From assembly GCA_964653555.1 (NCBI GenBank), contig CAZZFT010000009.1:9939-73938 (forward strand): 64,000 bases of DNA. The letters run 5' to 3'. Made by a program: the position numbers and the translations under genes. Shown here in pieces: positions 52,753-61,921 of the stretch. The notes below the pieces were generated by a model. It made no database searches and was not told the DNA's origin. It saw only the letters and a program-made list of their open reading frames with translations. How positions within the stretch are numbered: position 1 is the first letter of the stretch; the number at the start of each line of letters is the position of its first letter. Origin of the DNA: JAHEJV01 sp964653555 (lineage in GTDB: Bacteria; Myxococcota_A; UBA9160; SMWR01).

Positions 52753-53574
52753 ATGGGAGCCGAGAACGTTCTGACCGAGCTGCGCGACCGCGTCTTGTAT
52801 CTCACGCTCAACCGGCCCGCGAAGCTGAACGCGCTCACGGTGGGGCTGATGGACGACCTGATCGATGCCGTGAAGGCGGCCGAGACCGATGCCGCCGTCG
52901 GTTGCGTCGTGCTGCGGGGCGCGGGGCGCGCCTTCTGCTCCGGCTGGGATCTCACGCCGGCTGCCTCGGGTGCGGCCGCCGCGCATGGCGCGCGCCCGCC
53001 CGAGGAGATGAGCTTGCGCGAGGACCTCGACGCGTTGGCGGCGAGGTCCGGTCGCTGGTCGACGCTGTGGGGCCTGACGAAGCCGATCGTCGCCCAGGTT
53101 CACGGCTACTGCCTGGCGGGGGGCACCGACATGGCACTCAACTGCGACATGATCGTCGCGGCCGAGGATGCCGAGTTCGGTTTTCCGGCGGTTCGCTCGA
53201 TGGGCTCACCGTCGACGCATATGTGGACCTACCTGGTGGGTCCGCAGTGGGCGAAGCGACTGTTGCTGACGGGAGAGCGCATCGACGGGAGGCTGGCGGA
53301 GCGCATCGGACTCGTGATGCAAGCCGTTGCGCCCGCGCAACTCGCGGACACGGTGCACGCTCTCGCCTCGAACGTGGCGCGCGTACCCTACGATCTGCTC
53401 GCCCAGAACAAGTCGATCTGCAACAAGGCCATCGAACTCATGGGCCGCACGCTGCTCCAGGAACTCGCGCGCGAATCCGACGCCATGGCGCATCAGTCTC
53501 CGACGGCGCGGGAGTTCGCTCGGATCGCAAGGCGCGACGGCTTGAAGGCCGCCCTGGAATGGCAGAACCGCTAG
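52753..53574 (+). CDS. Enoyl-CoA hydratase/isomerase
   Basis: This is a 273-residue crotonase: VLYLTLNRPAKLNALTVGLM, oxyanion block VLRGAGRAFCSGWDLTP, then HGYCLAGGTDMALNCDMIVA with the GG turn and AEDAEFGFPAVRSMGSPSTH near the catalytic position. It hydrates or isomerises an unsaturated acyl-CoA. Tandem ATGs are at 52750 and 52753; the second has better spacing to GGGAGG. The P450 gene begins 11 bp after its stop. Confidence 0.92.
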   Translation: MGAENVLTELRDRVLYLTLNRPAKLNALTVGLMDDLIDAVKAAETDAAVGCVVLRGAGRAFCSGWDLTPAASGAAAAHGARPPEEMSLREDLDALAARSGRWSTLWGLTKPIVAQVHGYCLAGGTDMALNCDMIVAAEDAEFGFPAVRSMGSPSTHMWTYLVGPQWAKRLLLTGERIDGRLAERIGLVMQAVAPAQLADTVHALASNVARVPYDLLAQNKSICNKAIELMGRTLLQELARESDAMAHQSPTAREFARIARRDGLKAALEWQNR

Positions 53575-53585
53575 GATCGGTTCCG

Positions 53586-54767
53586 ATGGTCCACTACGAT
53601 CCCTTCGGCAAGGACGTCATCCTGGGCGATCCGTACGCGGTCTACGCGCGGCTTCGCGACGAATCGCCGGTCCACTTCCTCGAGAAGTGGGATAGCTGGG
53701 TGCTCTCGCGATTCCAGGACATCTGGGACGCGTGCATGGACACGGAGGCGTTCATCACCTCGCAGGGCACCACGCCGGGACAGCTGCTTACGCGCGTCCA
53801 GCCCGTGACCCCCACGCTGAATACGATCGATCCGCCCGAGCACACGCGATTGCGCGCCGAGATGCGGAAGTTCTTCATGCCGCGTCGACTCGCGGAGTTC
53901 GAGCCGGTCTTCGAGCGCTACGTCGACGAGGCGATCGACGAGTGGGCGGAGCAGGGGGCGTGCGATGCCGTCACCGATTTTGCTCAGCCCCTGGCGACGC
54001 GCGTCGGCTGCAAGGTGGCAGGCTTCCCCGAGGAGGACGGGCCCTTCCTGCGCGGCGTGGTCGATCGCTTCATGGGCCGGGACCCCGAAATCGAGGGTCT
54101 AACCCCCGACGGGCTCGCGGCGCTCCAGGAAATGTTCGACTACTTCGCGGAGCTGAGCGCCCGTCGCCGGCGCGAGCCGTCGCGCCACGATCCCATCGCG
54201 ATACTCCACGACTTCGAGAGCGGTGGGTGCAAGCTCACGGACGCGGAGGTTGGCTCCCATCTCTTCCTGCTGCTCGTGGGTGGGACGGACACGTTTCCCA
54301 AGGTCTTCGCCAGCCTGCTGCTGCGTCTCTTCCAGCAGCCGGAGACTCGCGAGCAGGTAGCTGCAACGCCCGAGCTCGGCCTCGCGGCCTTCAACGAGAC
54401 CGTGCGGATCGACATGCCCACGCAGTTCCTGGGCCGGACGCTGGCTCGGGACCTCGAGTTCCAGGGCCGGCGGATGCGGGCGGGGCAGCCCGTGCTCTTC
54501 CTCTACGCTTCGGGCAATCGCGACGATCGCGAGTTCGATCGGCCCGACCGCTTCGACATCCACCGCAATCCGCCGCGCACGCTGTCCTTCGGTCACGGCG
54601 TTCACGCCTGCATTGGGCTCCACGTCGCCCGGTTGGAGGCGCGAATCGCGCTTCGCAAGCTCCTCGAGCGTTTCCGGCACTACGAGATCGCGACCGATCG
54701 GCTCGAGCGCCACGCCACCGAGTTCGTCCAGGGCTACTCGAGCATGCCGATCCGCTGGACCGCCTAG
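53586..54767 (+). CDS. Cytochrome P450
   Basis: This is a 393-residue soluble bacterial P450. The I-helix reads LLLVGGTDTFPK (acid-alcohol Asp-Thr present), the K-helix is FNETVRIDMP, and the heme signature is FGHGVHACIG with Cys342. It hydroxylates a lipophilic substrate such as a sterol, terpene or fatty acyl-CoA. The start at 53586 is preferred; ATG 53559, overlapping the crotonase, is possible. A redox partner is not adjacent. It is co-oriented and nearly contiguous with the crotonase gene, so the pair likely shares a pathway. Confidence 0.94.
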   Translation: MVHYDPFGKDVILGDPYAVYARLRDESPVHFLEKWDSWVLSRFQDIWDACMDTEAFITSQGTTPGQLLTRVQPVTPTLNTIDPPEHTRLRAEMRKFFMPRRLAEFEPVFERYVDEAIDEWAEQGACDAVTDFAQPLATRVGCKVAGFPEEDGPFLRGVVDRFMGRDPEIEGLTPDGLAALQEMFDYFAELSARRRREPSRHDPIAILHDFESGGCKLTDAEVGSHLFLLLVGGTDTFPKVFASLLLRLFQQPETREQVAATPELGLAAFNETVRIDMPTQFLGRTLARDLEFQGRRMRAGQPVLFLYASGNRDDREFDRPDRFDIHRNPPRTLSFGHGVHACIGLHVARLEARIALRKLLERFRHYEIATDRLERHATEFVQGYSSMPIRWTA

Positions 54768-54769
54768 CG

Positions 54770-55025
54770 GCGGCGGCGCGCCGAGTCTTCGCGCAGCGTG
54801 GCGTTCGGGGTGCAGGGCTGACCCGTGTGGCGGACGCCGCGGGCATGGGGCGATCGAGCCTACTACCCCGACAAGAACGCCCTGCTCGCCGACATGGTGG
54901 GCGAGATGCTCGGGCAGGAACGCGCGTTGTTCCGCCATTGCCTGCGCTCCGACGCCCTGCGGATCACCCGCGAGCGGGCATGGCTGTTGGGAAGTCTCGG
55001 TCTGTTCGTGGCGGAGCGGAGCTGA
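54770..55025 (+). pseudogene. TetR-type regulator, truncated and frameshifted
   Basis: Right after the P450 stop the sequence reads ARRVFAQRGVRGAGLTRVAD and AAGMGRSSL, the TetR helix-turn-helix without its first residues. One frame over it continues YYPDKNALLADMVGEML to a TGA at 55023. The ligand domain is mostly absent. It probably once controlled the P450/crotonase operon. Confidence 0.75.
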
Positions 55026-55597
55026 TGGGCATCGCGTCCCGGTCGCGCGACGTCGTGTTCGACGTCCTGCAGACGGCCTTTCGTCTCTTCCCCTGGCCGA
55101 CCGAGCCCGGCCTGCGCCGCGTCGGGCAGCCGGATGCATCGAGTCCCGTCCTGCTCACCGGCAACTACGACCTCGCGGTTCGGCGGCTCCTGAGAACGCT
55201 GCAGGAGCCAGAGGACCGACGCCATGCGCCGGGTGCTGTTTCCGTTGCGAGCTCGCCTCGAGATGGCGGTGATGTGGGCAGTGCCGGCGGCGCTCGTGAT
55301 CGCCGGGGTTTCGCCATGGCTGGCGCCGGGCTGGGCGATGCCCCTCACGTTGCTGATCGCCGCGATGTCGGTTGCGGTGTTCACGCTCTACGACCGCCTC
55401 GGTACGGCCCGAACGTGGATCTTGTCCAGTATGTTCGCCCTGTTGTCCGTCACTGCCACAGCCGCTGCGGGTGGGGGCGCGCCGGCGCTCATCGCTGCCG
55501 TGCTGGCGCCGGCGCTTCTCAACCGCGCTCCTAACCTTCGCCTATACGGGCAGTACGCCCCTCGAAGGCGGCAGCCATTTCGAGGAGCGCACTTGGA
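55025..55597 (+). pseudogene. Remnant of a corrinoid/membrane protein (HgcA-like)
   Basis: ATG 55025 begins a frame with LFPWPTEPGLRRVGQPDASS and PVLLTGNYDLAVRRLL, like the start of the CFeSP/HgcA-type corrinoid domain. From 55224 another frame encodes a four-helix membrane segment (AVMWAVPAALVIAGVSPWLA, LTLLIAAMSVAVFTLYDRLG), and a frame change near 55525 adds FAYTGSTPLEGGSHFEERTW. HgcA proteins have this corrinoid-then-membrane order, but the corrinoid core with its cap-helix motif is missing. The right end is cut by repeat copy 5. The family call is tentative. Confidence 0.4.
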
Positions 55598-55632
55598 GAG
55601 AATAGGCAGTATCAGCTCTGGATTCGCGCCAG
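55598..55632 (+). repeat. GAGGATAGG repeat, copy 5 (short, 35 bp)
   Basis: It starts GAGAATAGGCAGTATCAGC and ends CGCGCCAG, with the same two ends as copy 1. It lies between the corrinoid remnant and the intact acyl-CoA ligase, whose stop is 45 bp to the right. Confidence 0.9.
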
Positions 55633-55676
55633 TCTCTTCTTCCCCGCCCGGTTCGCGTCCGAGAGCGCGCAGCCGG

Positions 55677-57356
55677 CTACGACTCCAGCCGCTCCCTCAG
55701 CTCCCGCTTGAGGATCTTGCCCGCCGGGTTGCGGGGGAGGGCCTCGTCCCACAACCACACGCGGGCGGGCACCTTGAAGGCGGCCAGGCGCGAGGCCACG
55801 TGATCGCGCAGCTCCTGCTCCACCGCGGTCGCGCCCGGCCGGGGGCGCACCACGGCCACCACCTCCTCGCCCAGTACGCGGTCGTGGACGCCGAGCACCG
55901 CCGCCTCGCCGACCGCCGGGTGCTCGAGGAGCACCGCCTCGACCTCGGGGCAGAGGATGTTCTCGCCGCCGCGGATCACGATGTCCTTCATGCGGTCGAG
56001 CACCGTGAGGAAGCCCTGCTCGTCGAGGCGCACCAGATCGCCCGTGCGGAACCAGCCGTCGGCGAACGAGGCGCACGTCGCCTCGGGCGCGTTCCAGTAG
56101 GCGCGCACGACGTTGGGCCCGCGCACGTGCAGCTCGCCCAGCTCTCCGGGGGGCCGCTCGGCGCCCGTCTCGTCCACGACGCGCAGGTCGCAGACCGGGA
56201 GGGGCAGCCCGACGCTGTCGGGCCGTTCCTCGTAGTCGGGTCCCGCGTTGAGGCTCACCACCGACGAGGTCTCGGTGATGCCGTAGCCGTTGGCGGGCGC
56301 GGCGTCGGGGAAGGCCCGGCGCAGGCGACGCAGCAGCTCGGGCGGAGCGGGCGCGCCTCCATAGCTGATCGACTGGAGGCTCGAGGTATCTCGCTTCGCC
56401 AGCGAGGGCTCGTCGGCGATCTGCCACATCATGGCGGGAACGCCCGCCAGCGCCGTGACCCCCTCGGCCTCGATGGCCTCGAGGGCGCGGGCCGGGTCCC
56501 ACTTGTGGAGCATCACGAGCCTCCCTCCCGAGGAGAGCGCCCCGAGCAGCATGCCTTGACAGCCCGTGACGTGGAAGAGCGGCACGGTGAGCAGGTAGAT
56601 CGGGGGGTGCTGGGCGCGGGCGGCCAGCTCGCCGGGATCCACCCCGGCGCGCAGCGCGCTGCGCAGGCCGAGGAAGGCCGAGCTCATCGGGGCGCCGCAG
56701 AGGTTGCGGTGGGTGCCCAGCGCTCCCTTCGGCCGCCCCGTGGTGCCCGAGGTGTAGAAGATCGTGGCGTCGTCCTCGGGTCCGAGCGCGAGCGTCGGCA
56801 GGGCCGATTTCGCGTCGGCGGTGGCCTCCGCGAAGACGTCCCAGCCCGGGAGGTCGCGCTCGAAGCGCGCCCCCAGGCAGTGACGCAGGCCGAGCCGGCC
56901 GCGCGCCCCGTCGATGAGCGCGGCCCGGCTGCGGTCGGCCACCACGACGCGCGAGCCCGAATCGCCGAGGGCGTAGGCGAGCTCGTCGGCCGAGCCCCAG
57001 GCGTTGAGGGGGACGACGATCGCCCCGGCGCAGGCGGCGCCACAGAAGGCCACCGCCCACTCCGGGTAGTTGCGCATGGCGATGGCCACGCGGTCGCCCT
57101 TGCGCACCCCGCGTTCCTCCACGAGGTGGTGCGCGAAGGCGGCGACCTGCCGGTAGTGCTCCTCGAAGCTCACGCGCTCGGCGCCGTAGACGAGGAAGGC
57201 GCGCTTGCCGTGGCTTCGGCTGGCCTCGACGATCTGGGGGAGCGTCTGCGGCGCGTTCTTCCAGATGCGCGTGGCGGCGCCGCGGATCGTCGCCTCGGCG
57301 ATCTCGAAGGGCTGCCCCGGCGCGGTCAGCGCGGCCGTGAGCTCATCGTTCGCCAC
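55677..57356 (-). CDS. AMP-dependent acyl-CoA synthetase/ligase
   Basis: This is a 559-residue ANL-family enzyme. The P-loop is TIFYTSGTTGRPKGALGTHR, the acyl region is NGYGITETSS, the hinge motif is GWFRTGDLVRLDEQGFLTVL followed by DRMKDIVIRGGENI, and the catalytic Lys is in NPAGKILKRE. It activates a free fatty acid to acyl-CoA via acyl-AMP. Its start overlaps the upstream WS/DGAT stop by 14 bp, so acyl-CoA supply and acyl transfer are translated together. The size is normal and the gene is intact. Confidence 0.94.
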   Translation of the reverse strand: MANDELTAALTAPGQPFEIAEATIRGAATRIWKNAPQTLPQIVEASRSHGKRAFLVYGAERVSFEEHYRQVAAFAHHLVEERGVRKGDRVAIAMRNYPEWAVAFCGAACAGAIVVPLNAWGSADELAYALGDSGSRVVVADRSRAALIDGARGRLGLRHCLGARFERDLPGWDVFAEATADAKSALPTLALGPEDDATIFYTSGTTGRPKGALGTHRNLCGAPMSSAFLGLRSALRAGVDPGELAARAQHPPIYLLTVPLFHVTGCQGMLLGALSSGGRLVMLHKWDPARALEAIEAEGVTALAGVPAMMWQIADEPSLAKRDTSSLQSISYGGAPAPPELLRRLRRAFPDAAPANGYGITETSSVVSLNAGPDYEERPDSVGLPLPVCDLRVVDETGAERPPGELGELHVRGPNVVRAYWNAPEATCASFADGWFRTGDLVRLDEQGFLTVLDRMKDIVIRGGENILCPEVEAVLLEHPAVGEAAVLGVHDRVLGEEVVAVVRPRPGATAVEQELRDHVASRLAAFKVPARVWLWDEALPRNPAGKILKRELRERLES

Positions 57357-58776
57357 GGGCGGATCCCCCGGAGCCGGCGGAGGCGCCGTGGCGTTGCTCG
57401 GACGCGAGCTTCGTCAGGTCCTCCAGGGCGTCGTGCATCAGCTCGAGGATCGCCCGCGGGTCGGGAAGCATGCGGCGGTCGGTGAGCACGCCCACGGCCA
57501 GCTCGCCCGAGTAGCTCCACACCGTGACGTTGAGACCGATCCCCTCCAGGACGGGGCCGATCGAGACGAAGCGGCGCAGCTGCGTCCGGCCCCAGAAGAG
57601 CGCCTCCCGGGGCCCGGGCACGTTGGAGACGATCGCGTTGGCCTGGGAGGGGAGGCCCCATCGCTTCATCAGCGTGCTGGTGCGGCTGAACAGGAAGCGC
57701 GCCAGCGGCGGGGGGATGAGCTCGAGGAAGTCGGCCAGGTGGGCACCGCGCGCGTCGTCGAACTCGCGCTTCGAGGCGACGATCGCGCGCTGCAGGGCCT
57801 GGAGACGCTCGAGCGGATCCTCGATATGGGTGCAGAGGTTCACGTACATGGCCCCGACGCGGTTTCCGTGCGGCGCGCGCTCGTCGGGCGCGCGCGTCGA
57901 TACCGGGATCGTCGCGACCAGCGGCTCGCGCGGAAGGTCGTCGCGCTCGAGCAGGTAGCGGCGCAGCGCGCCCGACACGGCGGCCAGCACCACGTCGTTG
58001 ACGGTGGCGTGGAAGGCGTCCTTCACGCTGCGCACCGCCTCGAAGCTCAGCGTTCCGAAGTGGAACGAGCGGCTCGAGGAGAGCACGCCGTTGAGCGACG
58101 TGTCCGGCGCTCGGTAGGCGCGGGCGGCGGGCTCGGCGCCCGCGTGAGCCGCCTTGCGTTTGCGCGTGGCGCGCACCGAGCGCACCAGGGCGGGGACGGC
58201 CCGCCACAGGAAGGGCGCGAGGTCGCGCAGCGCCAGCCACAGCCGCCGTCGGCGGCTGGGCACCGCTTCGGGCCGCCACGGCGGCTCCTCGGCGGGCACG
58301 GCCTCGTCGGGCGAGCGGGTGAGGAGCTGGCGCAACATCTCCGCCGTGGCCACGCCGTCGGCGAGCGTGTGGTGCACCTTCATCACGCAGGCCACCTGCC
58401 CGCCGCGCAGGCCCTCGACCATCCACATCTCCCACAGGGGCCGTGTGCGGTCGAGCGGACGGCCGGCCAGCTCGGAGACGAAGTCCTCCAGCTCGGCCTG
58501 CCCGCTCGGAGCCGGCAGGCCCGCCCGGTGGAAGTGGAGATCGAGGTCGAAGCCGGGGTCCTCGATCATCAGGGGGTGGTTGAGTCCCAGGGGCGTCGGC
58601 ACCGCGCGCCAGCGCAGCGCCGGCACCCGGTGCAGCCGCGCGGCGACCTCCCGCTTCGCGCGCTCGAAGGAGTACTCGTCCCCCGGGTCGAGGATCGCCA
58701 GCTTCAGCGTGTGCATGGGCTGGGTGGGGACCTCGTTGTAGAGGAACATCGCGTCCATGCCGCTGAGCCGGCGCAT
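57343..58776 (-). CDS. WS/DGAT acyltransferase (wax ester synthase/diacylglycerol acyltransferase)
   Basis: This is a 477-residue bifunctional acyltransferase. The catalytic HHxxxDG is His135-His136...Asp140-Gly141 (VMKVHHTLADGV), and the family motifs PLWEMWMVEG, VNDVVLAAVSGALRRYL and SNVPGPRE are present. It makes wax esters or triacylglycerol from acyl-CoA at the membrane. The start at 58776 has a strong GGGGAGGTG with 5-base spacing. It overlaps the ligase gene by 14 bp. A second, divergent WS/DGAT lies at 59815. Confidence 0.93.
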   Translation of the reverse strand: MRRLSGMDAMFLYNEVPTQPMHTLKLAILDPGDEYSFERAKREVAARLHRVPALRWRAVPTPLGLNHPLMIEDPGFDLDLHFHRAGLPAPSGQAELEDFVSELAGRPLDRTRPLWEMWMVEGLRGGQVACVMKVHHTLADGVATAEMLRQLLTRSPDEAVPAEEPPWRPEAVPSRRRRLWLALRDLAPFLWRAVPALVRSVRATRKRKAAHAGAEPAARAYRAPDTSLNGVLSSSRSFHFGTLSFEAVRSVKDAFHATVNDVVLAAVSGALRRYLLERDDLPREPLVATIPVSTRAPDERAPHGNRVGAMYVNLCTHIEDPLERLQALQRAIVASKREFDDARGAHLADFLELIPPPLARFLFSRTSTLMKRWGLPSQANAIVSNVPGPREALFWGRTQLRRFVSIGPVLEGIGLNVTVWSYSGELAVGVLTDRRMLPDPRAILELMHDALEDLTKLASEQRHGASAGSGGSARGER

Positions 58777-58929
58777 GTCGCACCTCCCCATCGGTGTCCT
58801 TCTCTGGAGAGGGGAAGGTGCATACCCCGTGCCGCGCCCTCCGCCGCTCCGCGGCCGGCCTGGCACCGACCCTGTGGCGCGCTGCCTCAGCGCATTCCGC
58901 CCGACCGGGCCGCCCGGCGACGCGAGCGC

Positions 58930-59748
58930 TCAGTCGGCGGGACCGAGGAAGCGACGTCCGATCGCGCCGCTCATGGCGCGCACGAGCCAGCGGGGTTGCC
59001 AGCCGAGCAGCCGCAGGGCGACCTGGTTGGGGATGCCCGGCACGTGCACCGAGACCCCGTCCATGCAGGCCTGGTAGCCCTCCCTCGCCACCCGCTCGGG
59101 CTCGAGGACGAGTCCCGGCGGCATGCGCTCCGAGAGCTCCCGGGCGCCCTCGATCCCGTCGAGCATCCGCGTCACGGTGAAGCCCGGACACAGGGCGGTG
59201 ACCGTGACGCCGGTCCCCCGGAGCTCCTCGGAGAGCGCCTCGCTCAGCGACAGGATGAAGGCCTTGGTGGCGGCGTAGACGGTGAGCGAGGGGGCCGGCT
59301 GGAAGGCCGCGATCGACGCGACGTTCAGGATCCGGCCCCCGCCACCCCGGATCATCGGCTCGACGAACAACCGCGTCATCGCCGTGAGGACGCCCGCGTT
59401 GAGGTTCACGATGTCGAGCAGATCCGCGAGCGGCGTGGCCGAGAAAGCGCCGTGGCGGAGCACGCCCGCGTCGTTCACTAGCACCTCGACGGGGAGGCCC
59501 CGGGCCGAGAGGGCGTCGAAGAGCGCCTGGGGCGCCCCGGGCTCCAACAGGTCCAGCGGGTGGGGATGACAAGCGACTCCGTGCTGAGCCGAGAGCCGGG
59601 AGGCCAGCTCCTCCAACTTCGAGGCGGTGCGCGCCACCAGGACGAGGTCGAACCCGTGGCGGGCGAACTCCTCGGCCAGGTGCCAGCCGATCCCCGTCGA
59701 GGCCCCGGTGATCAGCGCTGTCTTCCGCTCGCCTTCGGCCCGAACCAT
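58930..59748 (-). CDS. SDR-family oxidoreductase (membrane-associated type)
   Basis: This is a 272-residue SDR. ALITGASTGIGWHLAEEFAR is the cofactor site, VEVLVNDAGVLRHG contains the N-x-A-G variant (NDAG), and VYAATKAFILSLSEAL gives the Tyr and Lys. A C-terminal hydrophobic and basic end (WLVRAMSGAIGRRFL) suggests membrane association, as in long-chain acyl or ketone reductases. It could produce the fatty alcohol for wax esters. It sits between the two WS/DGAT genes, divergent from the second. Confidence 0.9.
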   Translation of the reverse strand: MVRAEGERKTALITGASTGIGWHLAEEFARHGFDLVLVARTASKLEELASRLSAQHGVACHPHPLDLLEPGAPQALFDALSARGLPVEVLVNDAGVLRHGAFSATPLADLLDIVNLNAGVLTAMTRLFVEPMIRGGGGRILNVASIAAFQPAPSLTVYAATKAFILSLSEALSEELRGTGVTVTALCPGFTVTRMLDGIEGARELSERMPPGLVLEPERVAREGYQACMDGVSVHVPGIPNQVALRLLGWQPRWLVRAMSGAIGRRFLGPAD

Positions 59749-59814
59749 GCCCGTGCTTCTTTCGCGATCGTGTGCACCCTGCGGCTAGAATCCTATCACG
59801 CAGCGGGAGACTCC

Positions 59815-61284
59815 GTGGCGCAGCCGAATCCCCACCCGAGCTTCGAACGCCTTTCCCCCCTCGACGCGAGCATGCTCGCCATCGAGGACCATGCGGTCCA
59901 CATGCACATGGGCGGCGTCACCGTGTTCGACGCGGGGCCCCTGTGGCGGCCGGACACCGGGCTCGACATCGCACGCGTGCGCGACTACGTCGCGTCGCGC
60001 CTGCACCACATCCCGCGCTACCGCCAGCGCCTCGCCTTCACCCCGGTCGAGCGTTACCCCGTGTGGGTCGACGATCCGCACTTCAACCTCCACTACCACG
60101 TGCGCCACACGAGCCTGCCGAAGGCGGCAGGCGTGCGGGAGCTCAAGCGGCTGGCGGGCCGCATCCTCTCCCAGCGGCTCGACCGCGGCAAGCCCCTCTG
60201 GGAGATGTGGTTCGTGGAGGGGTGCGGCGAGGGGCGCTTCGCGCTGATCACGAAGATCCACCACTGCATGGTCGACGGGATGGGGGGCGTGGAGCTGCTG
60301 CGGCACCTGATGAGTCCCGAGCCCACCGCCGAGCTGGAGCCCCGGGCGCCCTGGATCGCCCAGCCGGCGCCCCGACCGGCGCGGCTGCTGGCCGACTCGC
60401 TGCTGCACCCGTCCGCCACCCTGCTGCGCGACGCCTGGGACACGCTCTCGGCACCGCGCGAGGCCCTCCAGACGCTGCGCGACGTGGGCGGCGGCGTGCT
60501 CGACGCGGTGCGCGCCAACCTCCGCGCCGCCCCCGAGACGCCGCTCAACCACCCGATCGGACCCCACCGCCGGCTCGACTGGCTGTGCATGGACCTCGAC
60601 GCGGTGAAGCAGGTGAGGCGGGAGTTCGGGGCGACGGTGAACGACGTCGTCCTCGCCGTCACGGCCGGCGCGTTGCGCCGCTTCCTGTCGGCCCGTCGCG
60701 ACTGGACGCCGGCGGCGGACTTCCTCGCGATGGTGCCGGTGGACCTCCGCTCCGACTCGGCGGCAGGACGGGGCATGGGCAATCAGGTGTCGATGCTCGT
60801 GGCCCCGTTGCCCGTGGACGTGGCCGACCCGGTGGCGCGCCTCGAGCGTGTGGTGGAGGCGACCGGCGCGCTCAAGTCGTCGCGGACGTCGCACGCGACC
60901 CGCGCCCTGGAGAAGCTCTTCGACTGGACGCTCCCCGGAGCCTACGGGGCGCTGCTGAGCCGCGGCGCCCGCACCCGTACCCATAACGTGCTCGTCACCA
61001 ACGTGCGCGGCCCCCGCGAGCCCGTCTACCTCCTCGGCGCGCGCCAGCTCGACGTCTATCCCGCCGTGCCGCTCTTTGCGAACCAGTCCCTGGCGATCGG
61101 GATCTTCAGCTACGAGAACCGCCTCTACTGGGGCTTCAACTCCGACTGGGACACGATGCCCGACCTCCACGATCTCGTCGAAGACGTGGAGGCCGAGCTC
61201 GAAGCGCTGCTCCGGCGCAGCGCCCCGGCGCAGCCGATCGAGCCGCCGCCCGCCGTCGCCGCCAGCTCCGCCGGACCCTCTTGA
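59815..61284 (+). CDS. WS/DGAT acyltransferase, second copy
   Basis: This is a 489-residue paralogue of the gene at 57343. The catalytic motif is His149-His150...Asp154-Gly155 (ITKIHHCMVDGMGG), preceded by RGKPLWEMWFVEG and followed by VNDVVLAVTAGALRRFL and VTNVRGPREPVYLLG. It starts at GTG 59815 after GGGAG; an in-frame extension further upstream is unlike the family. It has a Pro/Ala-rich C-terminal tail. Two enzymes in one locus often differ in alcohol or diglyceride preference. Confidence 0.93.
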   Translation: MAQPNPHPSFERLSPLDASMLAIEDHAVHMHMGGVTVFDAGPLWRPDTGLDIARVRDYVASRLHHIPRYRQRLAFTPVERYPVWVDDPHFNLHYHVRHTSLPKAAGVRELKRLAGRILSQRLDRGKPLWEMWFVEGCGEGRFALITKIHHCMVDGMGGVELLRHLMSPEPTAELEPRAPWIAQPAPRPARLLADSLLHPSATLLRDAWDTLSAPREALQTLRDVGGGVLDAVRANLRAAPETPLNHPIGPHRRLDWLCMDLDAVKQVRREFGATVNDVVLAVTAGALRRFLSARRDWTPAADFLAMVPVDLRSDSAAGRGMGNQVSMLVAPLPVDVADPVARLERVVEATGALKSSRTSHATRALEKLFDWTLPGAYGALLSRGARTRTHNVLVTNVRGPREPVYLLGARQLDVYPAVPLFANQSLAIGIFSYENRLYWGFNSDWDTMPDLHDLVEDVEAELEALLRRSAPAQPIEPPPAVAASSAGPS

Positions 61285-61400
61285 GGAGGCGCTTCCCTGG
61301 CCTCACGCCCCGCCACTATAATCTGTCGCCTGGGGCGCCTCCTCTCGCCGACCCGTACCGTCGGATCGGTGAGAGCCGCAGCGATCCCGAGAGGTGAGCC

Positions 61401-61838
61401 ATGTCAGCCAAGTACGCCGGAGGGTGCGACCACGTTCACACCCACGCAGACAAGGACCCGATCGACAACCACACCTGCCATTGCTCGGTCTGCAAGCGGG
61501 TGACCGGCCAGGATAGCACGCACGTCGTCTTCTTCAGGCACGGTGACATGAAGGTGGACGAGATCGACCACCTGAAGCGCCAGCCCTTCAATGCCGAGAA
61601 CCCCGACGGGCCGCTGGAGCTGTGCACCTGCGCGACGTGCGGGACCCCGGTCATGCTCGACGACAAGCAGCGGAGGATCCGCGCGATCGTGCCCAACCTG
61701 ATGGGGTACGACCCGGCGAGCCTGCCCGCGACGTACCATGCGTTCTTCGACCCGGCGACCGGCGCTCCCGCCCCGGCCGACGGCCGTCCCGTCTACGAAG
61801 GGCTGCGTCCCGACTTCGTCTGGCCGGCTTCCGGGTAG
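61401..61838 (+). CDS. GFA/Mss4-like zinc-binding protein
   Basis: This is a 145-residue protein of the glutathione-dependent-formaldehyde-activating (GFA) fold. Its zinc ligands are in CHCSVCKRVTG and CTCATCGTPV, the CxxC pairs that bind structural zinc. The fold is common in proteins of unknown substrate. The ATG at 61401 follows GAGAGGTGAG. The neighbouring repeat copy 6 lies 83 bp beyond the stop and leaves this gene intact. Confidence 0.88.
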   Translation: MSAKYAGGCDHVHTHADKDPIDNHTCHCSVCKRVTGQDSTHVVFFRHGDMKVDEIDHLKRQPFNAENPDGPLELCTCATCGTPVMLDDKQRRIRAIVPNLMGYDPASLPATYHAFFDPATGAPAPADGRPVYEGLRPDFVWPASG

Positions 61839-61921
61839 AGCGCCGCGGGACACCTCCCGCAGGCTCCGAGATCGAAACGAAATCTCCCGAGGCCGCGCGG
61901 CCCTGTGGGTCGGCCCGCGCT

